A stretch of 64,000 nucleotides of DNA from Comamonadaceae bacterium (GTDB lineage: Bacteria; Pseudomonadota; Gammaproteobacteria; Burkholderiales; Burkholderiaceae_C). The first letter of the stretch is position 1. Each line of letters begins with the position of its first letter. Location: NCBI GenBank assembly GCA_027486755.1, contig JAIXOM010000045.1, forward strand, positions 248,001-312,000. The letters run 5' to 3'. Made by a program: the position numbers and the translations under genes. Positions 33,816-41,002 of the stretch are shown piece by piece. Below the pieces are notes generated by a model. That model was not told where the DNA came from and searched no databases. It was given only the letters and a program-made list of their open reading frames with translations.

Positions 33816-33865
33816 AAAAAAACCAAAAAACGCCTTGGGGTGGGGTCGCCTGAGCGACCCCACCC
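33816..33865 (-). terminator. Rho-independent terminator of the cupredoxin gene
   Basis: A perfect 12-bp stem (33838-33849 with 33854-33865) with loop CTGA. On the - strand it is followed by two T-runs (complement of A-runs at 33825-33830 and 33816-33822). It lies 30 bases after the stop at 33896. Confidence 0.75.
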
Positions 33866-33895
33866 TTCGCAGGCCTGCCGACTGCCGCAGCCCTT

Positions 33896-34837
33896 TTAGT
33901 GCTTGTGCTTGCTGTGGTCGTGGTCAGCCGCTGTGGGTGCGGCCTGCGCCGAGGCTGAAGCGCTGACCTTGAGCGCACCGCGCATACCCGCCTCGTAGTG
34001 ACCCGGCACCAGGCAGGCCATCTGGTAGCTGCCCGGCTGCATGAAGCGGATCACCAGTTCGCCGGTCTGCCCAGGCTGTACTTGAATGGCGGCGGAGCCG
34101 GCGCTGTCGTGAGCGTGCGTATCGTGCGAACCGGCTTTTTTCATCTCTTGGGCATGTTCACGGATTTGCTGATCTGTGCCCAGCACCAACTCATGGAGCA
34201 CCTTGCCCTCGTTGCGCACCACCAGGCGTACCGTCTCGCCAGCTTGCACTTCCAGGGTATTGGGGGTAAAGCGCATCTGATCGTCCATGCGGATGTCGAT
34301 GCTGCGCCCCACAGCCAGGGCGGTCAGCGCGCTGGTGGCCGTATCTTCAGCGCTGGCGTGTGCGTGCGCCCCCAGATACTGGGGATTGCGCTCGAGCCAT
34401 TGCCAAGCGCCATAGCTTGAGGCTGTCACTACAACGCCAAGCACCACGCTATACCACCAACTGCCGCGGCCCCAAGCATGCTTGCCGTCCAGGGCCAGCG
34501 CAGGGACCGAGATCAAAAAGCCCAGCGGCACCACCCAGGCGCTGCGGGCCGGCGAGTCCGGGAAGTGCTGCAGGCCACCGGTAAAAAAGCCCAGGCCGAT
34601 GGACAGCAGCGACCCTATGAACAAGGTGCGCAGCAGCCCCCGTGAGGCCTGCGACGGATCCTGGGCAAGGCGGTGCTCCATTACAGCGCCGAGCACAAAC
34701 AGCGCCATGCCGGCCGCAGCGGTCCAGAGGGAGCGCTCGCCGCTGAAAAAGCCGTGGTTGACGGCGCCCGATATGAAGCTGATGCCGCTGTACTTGAGCA
34801 GCATGGCACCGTGGTGATGTTGAAAAGCAAGTGCCAT
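33896..34837 (-). CDS. Membrane protein with a C-terminal cupredoxin domain
   Basis: The 313 residues comprise about five membrane helices (residues 15-160; e.g. GMALFVLGAVMEHRLA and YSVVLGVVVTASSYGAW), then a periplasmic cupredoxin domain (about 190-295). The type-1 copper ligands are visible: His in VLHELVLG, then Cys, His and Met in MACLVPGHYEAGM. The tail is His-rich (DHDHSKHKH) and a His-rich insert lies near 250. This fits copper binding or electron transfer at the membrane. It is monocistronic with a strong terminator; no copper regulator is adjacent. The fusion of helices and cupredoxin is unusual in my experience. Confidence 0.8.
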   Translation of the reverse strand: MALAFQHHHGAMLLKYSGISFISGAVNHGFFSGERSLWTAAAGMALFVLGAVMEHRLAQDPSQASRGLLRTLFIGSLLSIGLGFFTGGLQHFPDSPARSAWVVPLGFLISVPALALDGKHAWGRGSWWYSVVLGVVVTASSYGAWQWLERNPQYLGAHAHASAEDTATSALTALAVGRSIDIRMDDQMRFTPNTLEVQAGETVRLVVRNEGKVLHELVLGTDQQIREHAQEMKKAGSHDTHAHDSAGSAAIQVQPGQTGELVIRFMQPGSYQMACLVPGHYEAGMRGALKVSASASAQAAPTAADHDHSKHKH

Positions 34838-35070
34838 AAAAACCCTTTGACGCTGGCTTGATCAATACGCAACAGGCAGCCGCGAATAGGTCATCTATGT
34901 CCCTTAGGACGGTCTCGGCCGGATACCCGGGCGCTTTAACGATGCACTCGGACATGATAAGCCCGCGCAGCCCGCCGCCAAGCGCTACCTTGCCTTATCC
35001 ACGCAGCATGGCCGCTTAAGATGTGTTGGCGCAGATGTAAGCACCCCTTGTAGCCCAATCCTTATCCGCC

Positions 35071-36054
35071 ATGAAGCAACGCGTCTTTGTTCTGGGTGCC
35101 ACCGGCACCATCGGTCAGGCCACGGTCCAGACTCTGTTGAGCGCTGGTTACGAGGTGGTGTGCTTCATGCGACCACAGAACCGCGACAAAGGCACAGCTC
35201 AGCCTGGCTTGAATGCGCTGGCTGGAGCAACGCGTCGATATGGCAGCGTTAGCGATCCAGACTCGCTCGCCCGAGAGGGATTTCAAGGCGAGCGCTTCGA
35301 TGTGCTGCTGTCGTGCATGGCCTCGCGCACGGGCGCGCCCAAAGATGCCTGGGCAATCGATCACCAGGCCCATATCCATGCTTTGGCAGCGGCCAAGCAA
35401 GCCGGGGTTGGGCAGATGATTTTGCTGTCGGCCATTTGCGTACAAAAGCCTCAACTGGCATTTCAGCAGGCCAAGCTGGCTTTTGAGCAGACCTTGATTG
35501 AATCGGGTCTGAACTATTCAATTGTTCGGCCAACCGCTTTTTTCAAGTCTCTGGCCGGGCAGCTCGATCGGCTGCGCCGGGGCAAGCCCTTTCTGATGTT
35601 CGGTGACGGCAGCTTGACCGCCTGTAAACCCATCAGCGATGCCGACCTGGCTCAATTTCTGGTGGGCTGCATTGCCGACAGCAGCCGCCATCGCCAGATC
35701 CTGCCCATCGGTGGCCCCGGGCCGGCCCTGACCGCGCGCGAACAGGGCGAGTTGCTCTTCCAGGCCCTGGGCCAGCTGCCCAGATTCAAGCAGGTGCCGG
35801 TGGCTCTGCTCGACGCCATCATTTCTGCGCTCAGCCTAGGCGGCCTGTTACTGCCCCGCTTGAAAGACAAGGCTGAGCTTGCCCGCATCGGTCGCTATTA
35901 CGCCACCGAATCCATGCTGGTTTGGGACCCGGTGCAAGGGCGCTATGACGCCGATGCCACGCCCTCCTCTGGGAGCCAGACCCTGCGAGATTTTTATGCG
36001 GACCTGGTCGCAGGCCGAGTGACCATAGACCGGGGCGACCACGCGGTGTTTTGA
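35071..36054 (+). CDS. bciA: BciA-like divinyl chlorophyllide a 8-vinyl reductase
   Basis: A 327-residue NAD(P)-binding protein of the atypical SDR/NmrA group with VLGATGTIGQATV at the N-terminus. The segments VRPTAFFKSLAGQ, FGDGSLTACKPISDADLA, LPIGGPGPALTAREQGELLF and IGRYYATESMLVWDP match what I know of BciA, the NADPH-dependent enzyme reducing the C8-vinyl group of divinyl chlorophyllide in bacteriochlorophyll synthesis. No other photosynthesis gene is in the window. It lies alone between the copper protein and a convergent CoA-transferase. The gene may belong to a phototrophic genome, or be a retained or repurposed reductase. Confidence 0.8.
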   Translation: MKQRVFVLGATGTIGQATVQTLLSAGYEVVCFMRPQNRDKGTAQPGLNALAGATRRYGSVSDPDSLAREGFQGERFDVLLSCMASRTGAPKDAWAIDHQAHIHALAAAKQAGVGQMILLSAICVQKPQLAFQQAKLAFEQTLIESGLNYSIVRPTAFFKSLAGQLDRLRRGKPFLMFGDGSLTACKPISDADLAQFLVGCIADSSRHRQILPIGGPGPALTAREQGELLFQALGQLPRFKQVPVALLDAIISALSLGGLLLPRLKDKAELARIGRYYATESMLVWDPVQGRYDADATPSSGSQTLRDFYADLVAGRVTIDRGDHAVF

Positions 36055-36106
36055 GATTCGCTGCATCGCGCCGAGGGCGGCGCTCCTACTCCTGCTGCCA
36101 ATCCGC

Positions 36107-37306
36107 CTAGGCCATCACTCCTGCATCAAGGAGGTGATCGACCTCCTGTGCGCTCCAGCCCGCGTCCAGTAGCACCTGCCGGCTGTGCTCGCCGCAGCGC
36201 GGTGGGCTCAATACGATGCCAGGGCGCTGGCCGGCCAGGGTGATGGGCACCAGCGGTGCCAGCACCTCTTGGCCAGCACGTGGCCCATCGGGTAGCTGCA
36301 TGGGCGCCAGGCCGCCGGTGGCCAGGAGGTGCGGGTCTTCGAACAGGTCCTCAGGGCTTCGTATCGGCGCATAGGGCAGCCCTGCGCGCTCCATGGCCCG
36401 GGCCAGTGCCTGCACCTCGAAAGTCTCCAGATGGGCGCGCAGGCGCGGCATCAGTGTGGGCCGGGCCAGTACCCGCTGGTTGTTGGTGGCCAGGCTGGGC
36501 TCGGTCTTGAGATCGGGCAGGCCCAGCACATCACAAAACAACAGCCACTGGGCGTCACTGACCGCCGCCAAAAAAATCTGCTCGCCATCCTTGACGGTGA
36601 ACACGTCATAAATCGCCCAGGGACTGACCCGCGCCGGCATGGGGGCCACCGGCTTTTGCAGGATCGCATGCTGCAGCATGTGCTGGCCGACCAGAAAGAC
36701 GTTGTTTTCATAGAGGGCAGACTGCACCTCCATGCCCTGACCAGATATGCCACGCTGTACCAAGGCCGCCATCACACCGATGGCGCCAAACATGCCACCC
36801 ATGATGTCATTGACGCTGGCCCCCGCGCGCAGCGGATCGCCCGGCCGACCAGTCATAAAGGCCAGACCGCCCATCATCTGAACCACCTCGTCGAGCGCCA
36901 GGCGATTTTGATAGGGCCCCGGCAAGAAGCCCTTGTGACTGACATAAATCAGTTTTTTGTGGTCTGGTGCCAGGTCTTCATAAGCCAGCCCGAGCTTGGC
37001 CAGGGCACCGGACTTGAAGTTCTCGACCACCACATCGGCGCCCAGGCACAAGCGCCTGGCCACCGCCCTGCCCTGCGGCTGATGCAGGTCGAGGGCGAGG
37101 CTCTTTTTATTGCGGTTAAACAGCGGGAAAAATCCTGCGCCTGCGCCCAGCAGCTGCCGGGTGCGGTCGCCGCCCAGCGGTTCGATCTTGATCACCTCGG
37201 CGCCCAGGTCGGCCAGGATCATGCCGCAGGCCGGCCCCATCACCATGTGGCTCATCTCTATCACCCGCAGGCCGCGCAGCGGCAGCGCCGAGGTCGCGCC
37301 GCTCAT
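36107..37306 (-). CDS. CaiB/BaiF (class III) CoA-transferase
   Basis: A 399-residue CoA-transferase: LRGLRVIEMSHMVMGPACG, GAEVIKIEPLGGDRTRQL, and probable catalytic Asp in GASVNDIMGGMFGAIG. It is the last gene of the leftward operon starting at 44327 and overlaps the YrdC-like gene by four bases. It presumably activates the carboxylic acid product of the cluster for further degradation. The third such enzyme in the window; each sits in a different gene cluster. Confidence 0.9.
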   Translation of the reverse strand: MSGATSALPLRGLRVIEMSHMVMGPACGMILADLGAEVIKIEPLGGDRTRQLLGAGAGFFPLFNRNKKSLALDLHQPQGRAVARRLCLGADVVVENFKSGALAKLGLAYEDLAPDHKKLIYVSHKGFLPGPYQNRLALDEVVQMMGGLAFMTGRPGDPLRAGASVNDIMGGMFGAIGVMAALVQRGISGQGMEVQSALYENNVFLVGQHMLQHAILQKPVAPMPARVSPWAIYDVFTVKDGEQIFLAAVSDAQWLLFCDVLGLPDLKTEPSLATNNQRVLARPTLMPRLRAHLETFEVQALARAMERAGLPYAPIRSPEDLFEDPHLLATGGLAPMQLPDGPRAGQEVLAPLVPITLAGQRPGIVLSPPRCGEHSRQVLLDAGWSAQEVDHLLDAGVMA

Positions 37307-37989
37307 GCGCTGGCTGGCCTGGGCGGCAGCTCGATGCGAAAGTGGCGCTTGAGGATGTCGGCGATGTTTTCAAAGCAGGAACCGTAGCGCACCACCTCCA
37401 GCGTCTCGCAGTGGATCAAGGTGGACGATGACTGCCAGGGGTGGTATTTCATCAGGCCGTAGTCGATGACCACATCGGCAATGGCGGTGATTTCGCTTTC
37501 CATGTCTTCAACTCGGAACTTGGTGCCGTGCAGCGACAAATTGGCCGAGGAGCCAAAGAGCAGGGTCTGGCGCTCCAGGCTCAGGCGGGTGATCTCACGG
37601 TGAAAAGGTCCGGCGTTGAGCAGCATCAGCAGGGTGTGGTCGCGGGTGCTGCGGGCGTAAATATCAGGATCGAGTTTGGCCAGCAAAGGATGGTCTACGC
37701 GGCACGGCGCGATCAGGCCCAGCGGCAGGTCATAGTCCTGCACGATGGCCTGCACGATGGCACGCCCGCGTTCGCTGACCTGATGCAACTCGCGATGCAA
37801 GTCATCGTTACCGAGCATGGCGTTGAGCTTGGCCGGCGCCCTGCGCTTGGTGGCAAAAATCTTATGCAGGGCCGGCGCGGTCGCACCGATCAGGGAGTAG
37901 CCCACATCGTTGGGCAAGATGGCGATGCCGCCGCCCTCCATCACCTTCATAGCGCGCTCAGCGTCTGCGCGTGGATCGATCACTGACAT
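37303..37989 (-). CDS. YrdC/Sua5-family paralogue A in a catabolic operon
   Basis: Starting at 37989 (AGGA 5 bases upstream), this 228-residue protein keeps the YrdC fold signatures KRR (48-50) and GSSANLS (146-152) that bind ATP/carbonate in TsaC. The usual T-[DE]-T/A-[VF]-[YF]-G-L substrate segment after strand 1 reads PNDVGYSL (26-33). A C-terminal extension of about 50 residues ending LKRHFRIELPPRP is shared with paralogue B at 45721-46452. TsaC makes threonylcarbamoyl-AMP for tRNA t6A, but the changed pocket and operon position argue for another substrate. The stop overlaps the CoA-transferase start. Confidence 0.75.
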   Translation of the reverse strand: MSVIDPRADAERAMKVMEGGGIAILPNDVGYSLIGATAPALHKIFATKRRAPAKLNAMLGNDDLHRELHQVSERGRAIVQAIVQDYDLPLGLIAPCRVDHPLLAKLDPDIYARSTRDHTLLMLLNAGPFHREITRLSLERQTLLFGSSANLSLHGTKFRVEDMESEITAIADVVIDYGLMKYHPWQSSSTLIHCETLEVVRYGSCFENIADILKRHFRIELPPRPASA

Positions 37990-38013
37990 GGATTCCTCAA
38001 TGAAATAGGGCAT

Positions 38014-38667
38014 TCAGCCGTTTTGATGGGCAAAGATCACTTGCTTGCCGCTCAGGATGTGGGCCCGCATGGTGGCCTGAGCCAGGCCCGGATCGCGCGA
38101 GCGCAGGGCGTGCACGATCTCCTGGTGGTGGGCAGCGCTGCGTTCGAGTGCGGCCTGATCGTAGCGGGCAAAGGTCTGCGAGACCATGGGCACCTGCACC
38201 ACCGCGCTGAGCAGGCTGGCCAGATGCCTGTTCTTGCTCGCTTCCAGGATGGCACGGTGAAAGCGGTTGTTGGACTCTTCAATGGCCGCCATGTTGCGGC
38301 GGCTCTTCTTGGCCACCAATGCACTGAAGCGGTCGGCCTCGGTCTGCAGCAGGCTCAGGTCTTCCTCAGTGGCATGGCTGGCCGCCAGCTCACAGCCATA
38401 GGCTTCGAGCATGACCCGCAGGTCAAAGACCTGGAGCAGGTTTTCGCTGCTCCAGTCCATGACCCGCGCACCGCGGTTGGGATGGAGTTCAACAAAGCCC
38501 TCGGCCGCCAGCACATTGAGCGCCTGGCGTACCGAGGTGCGCGAGACTTCGGCCCGCTCGGCCACAGCCACCTCCCGTATCCACGATCCGCCTGGGTACT
38601 GCCCACTGCGGATCGCCTCACGGATGACCTGGCAGGCTTTGTCAACGCTGCTGGTCAGGCCGTTCAT
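38014..38667 (-). CDS. GntR/FadR-family regulator (FCD domain)
   Basis: A 217-residue regulator: N-terminal winged helix (about 10-75; EVSRTSVRQALNVLAAEGFVEL) and an all-helical FCD ligand domain (about 85-210). FCD metal/ligand residues appear in FHRAILEAS, HHQEIVHAL and MRAHI. It is embedded in the leftward operon between the binding-protein and YrdC-like genes, so it likely autoregulates that operon through the palindrome in the 44328-44413 divergent promoter region. Carboxylic acid effectors are usual for the FCD class. Confidence 0.92.
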   Translation of the reverse strand: MNGLTSSVDKACQVIREAIRSGQYPGGSWIREVAVAERAEVSRTSVRQALNVLAAEGFVELHPNRGARVMDWSSENLLQVFDLRVMLEAYGCELAASHATEEDLSLLQTEADRFSALVAKKSRRNMAAIEESNNRFHRAILEASKNRHLASLLSAVVQVPMVSQTFARYDQAALERSAAHHQEIVHALRSRDPGLAQATMRAHILSGKQVIFAHQNG

Positions 38668-38679
38668 GCGGGCCTGGCC

Positions 38680-39486
38680 TCAGCGCCAGTATTCCGGCCG
38701 CGAGAAGCCCTTGGCCTTGGGGTCGGTCTCAACAAAGCGCCTGTATTCGTTGGACTTGTAGCCAGTGACCAGCTTGGCGATCAGATCAGATTTGGCCACA
38801 TCGTCACGGGCGGCCAAGATGATGCGGTACTGCGGCGCCGGGTCTTCCAGGGCCAGGGCCGAGGACAGCGCCATGCCGGAGGCAATCACATGGTTGCCCA
38901 AGATGGTCGAGGCGTCCATCTCCGACAGGGTGCGCGGCATCTGCGGCGCATCAATCAGCACCAGCTGAATATTCTTCGGATTGCCGGTGACGTTCTTCTC
39001 GGTGGCCCGGCCAGCGGCCACCGCCGGGTCCAGGGTGATCAGGCCCTGACCTTGCAAAAACGCCAGCGCGCGGCCCATGGAGGTCGGGTCATTGGGCACC
39101 GAAATACGCGCGCCGTTGGGCAAAGACTTGATGTCTTTGTGCTTGGTCGAGTAAATGCCCAGGGGGGCGCTGGGGACCTGCAGAACCTCGACCAGACGGG
39201 CTTTTTGCTGGGTGTTGAAGGTCTCCAGGAAGGCGCGGTTTTGGAAGACATTGGCATCGAGCGAGCCGTCCATCAGCGCAGAGTTGAGCTGGATGATGTT
39301 GGAAAACTCGGTGGCCTGCACCTTGATGCCCTGGCTTTCCAGGTAGGGCTGCACGCCGCGCTTGAACTGGTCGGCATAGGGGCCGGGGAAAAAGCCGATG
39401 CGCAGCACCTGCTGGGCCCAGCTTACGCCGGTGGTGGCGCTCAGGGCTGCGGCCAGTACACCAGCCAAGAGATTGCGTTTTTTCAT
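38680..39486 (-). CDS. MetQ/NlpA-family periplasmic binding protein
   Basis: From the ATG at 39486 (GGAGATC 6 bases upstream) the product is 268 residues with signal peptide LLAGVLAAALSATTGVSWAQ. NlpA/MetQ landmarks: LRIGFFPGPYADQF, EFSNIIQLNSALMDGSLDANVFQN and GARISVPNDPTSMGRALAFLQ. Unlike MetQ of E. coli there is no lipobox Cys, so it should be soluble in the periplasm. With the ABC genes upstream it forms a MetNIQ-type importer. Given the catabolic neighbours, the ligand is probably not methionine. Confidence 0.85.
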   Translation of the reverse strand: MKKRNLLAGVLAAALSATTGVSWAQQVLRIGFFPGPYADQFKRGVQPYLESQGIKVQATEFSNIIQLNSALMDGSLDANVFQNRAFLETFNTQQKARLVEVLQVPSAPLGIYSTKHKDIKSLPNGARISVPNDPTSMGRALAFLQGQGLITLDPAVAAGRATEKNVTGNPKNIQLVLIDAPQMPRTLSEMDASTILGNHVIASGMALSSALALEDPAPQYRIILAARDDVAKSDLIAKLVTGYKSNEYRRFVETDPKAKGFSRPEYWR

Positions 39487-39545
39487 GGGGATCTCCTTCA
39501 AATGGACAAACAAAATACGCGGACACAAAAGGGATTGAGCAGGCA

Positions 39546-40217
39546 CTAGCGCCGGTCGCTGCGCCGAACCAGCCAGTCGCCCAGCCATTGGGTGCACTGG
39601 ACCAGGATGAACATAATGATCACACACCAGATCATCACCGATGTCTCGAAGCGGTAGTAGCCAAACCGTATGGCCAGATCGCCCAGGCCGCCGGCACCCA
39701 CCGCGCCAGCGACCGCCGAATAGGCGATGAATCCGGTGGCGGTGACTGTCAGACTGCCCAGCAGGGCCGGCAGCGCCTCGGGGATCAGCACCTTGAGCAC
39801 GATTTGCAGGGGCGTGGCGCCGCAGGCTCTTGCCATCTCGACCATGCCGCGCGGCACATCGCGCAGGTTCTGCTCCACCAGGCGCGCAAAGTAGGGAATC
39901 ACCGCAAAGGACAGGGCAACGGCCGCCGCCTTGGGGCCGATGCTGGTCCCCACCAGCACACGGGAAAACGGAATCAGGAGCACCAGCAAGATGATGAAGG
40001 GGAAAGAGCGCAGCACATTGACCAGATAGGCCGCCACCCGGTTGAGCACCGGCTTGGGGTAGAGACCTTGGTCGGATGTGACGAAGAGGAACACGCCCAA
40101 GGGCGTGCCCAGCAGCACCGCGCTGAGCATGGTCACGCCCACCATCAGGAAGGTGTCGCTGGTGGCTTTCCACAGGTCGGGGCCGAATTCAACAAAGGCC
40201 TTGAGGAGCTCGTTCAT
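39546..40217 (-). CDS. MetI-family ABC transporter permease
   Basis: A 223-residue inner-membrane permease with five to six hydrophobic segments. The coupling motif is EMARACGATPLQIVLKVLIPE, shown in part as ARACGATPLQIVLKVLIPE. GFIAYSAVAGAVGAGGLGDLA is typical of MetI. It overlaps the ATPase gene by four bases and is followed by the binding protein 59 bases away. Length matches MetI (about 217). Confidence 0.88.
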   Translation of the reverse strand: MNELLKAFVEFGPDLWKATSDTFLMVGVTMLSAVLLGTPLGVFLFVTSDQGLYPKPVLNRVAAYLVNVLRSFPFIILLVLLIPFSRVLVGTSIGPKAAAVALSFAVIPYFARLVEQNLRDVPRGMVEMARACGATPLQIVLKVLIPEALPALLGSLTVTATGFIAYSAVAGAVGAGGLGDLAIRFGYYRFETSVMIWCVIIMFILVQCTQWLGDWLVRRSDRR

Positions 40218-41002
40218 GTTTCCTCCTGCGGCAGCTCGGTCTGGTCGGTCCAGCCTTTAGCGGTCTCGAAAAAGAAGCGGCCCAGCCGACTGACGGGCTC
40301 GGGCCGGCTCATGTCAATGCGATCGACCACCGCGCCTTTTTCCAGCACCACCGAGCGCTCGCACAGATAACTCGCCACCTTGATGTCGTGGGTCACCACC
40401 ACCATGGTCATGCCCCGCTCACGTTTGAGCTGCTTGAGCAGGCGCAGGATGGACAAGGCGGTGTGCGGATCGAGCGCCGAGGTGGCCTCGTCGCTGAGCA
40501 ATATTTGTGGCCGCATCGCCAGCGCCCGGGCAATGGCCACCCGCTGCTTTTGCCCGCCCGACAGCTGCGCCGGATAGGCCGACTCCTTGTCACTCAGGCC
40601 GACGGCCGACAGCGCCTCGCGCGAGCGCTCGCGCCTTTGGGCGGACGACAGCCCAGCCACTTCCAGCGCAAAGGATACATTTTCGAGCGCGCTGCGGCTG
40701 CTCAGCAAATTGAATTGCTGAAAGATCATGCCCACCTGCTGACGGGCCTGGCGCAGCTCGGCGGCGGGCAGTGAGGTGAGATCACGCCCGCCGATCAGCA
40801 CCCGCCCGCTGCTGGGCACTTCGAGCAGATTGATCAGGCGCAGCAAGGTGCTCTTGCCCGCCCCAGAAAAGCCGAGCAGGCCCACCACCTCGCCTTGGGC
40901 AAGGGTCAAATCGGTGGGCAAGAGTGCATGCACCGGTGCCTGCGCCGTGCCATAGGTCTTGGAGACGCCTTGAAGTTCAATCATGGGAGAGTCAGAAGTC
41001 AT
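40214..41002 (-). CDS. MetN-type ABC ATPase without the C-terminal NIL domain
   Basis: The start at 41002 overlaps the previous stop (ATGA) and gives 262 residues. Walker A GFSGAGKSTLLR, signature LSGGQKQRVAIARAL, Walker B ILLSDEATSALD and His in VVTHDIK are intact. Canonical MetN has about 340 residues because of a C-terminal NIL/ACT domain that mediates trans-inhibition by methionine. That domain is absent here. This favours a catabolic importer not regulated by internal methionine. Confidence 0.88.
   Translation of the reverse strand: MTSDSPMIELQGVSKTYGTAQAPVHALLPTDLTLAQGEVVGLLGFSGAGKSTLLRLINLLEVPSSGRVLIGGRDLTSLPAAELRQARQQVGMIFQQFNLLSSRSALENVSFALEVAGLSSAQRRERSREALSAVGLSDKESAYPAQLSGGQKQRVAIARALAMRPQILLSDEATSALDPHTALSILRLLKQLKRERGMTMVVVTHDIKVASYLCERSVVLEKGAVVDRIDMSRPEPVSRLGRFFFETAKGWTDQTELPQEET

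Noticed and set aside
34858-34865. TTGATCAA upstream of the cupredoxin gene as an FNR site
   Set aside because: The FNR consensus needs four bases between TTGAT and ATCAA; here the halves overlap, so it is only a short palindrome.
36068-36083. GCGCCG/CGGCGC hairpin between bciA and the convergent CoA-transferase as terminator
   Set aside because: A 6-bp stem without any T-run in either direction is too weak to call.
38023-39549. 508-codon open frame on the + strand opposite GntR and MetQ genes
   Set aside because: Antisense shadow of conserved genes in GC-rich DNA; no recognisable protein motif.
39487-40173. In-frame upstream extension of the MetQ-like gene
   Set aside because: It overlaps the MetI gene and would place the clear signal peptide in the middle of the protein.
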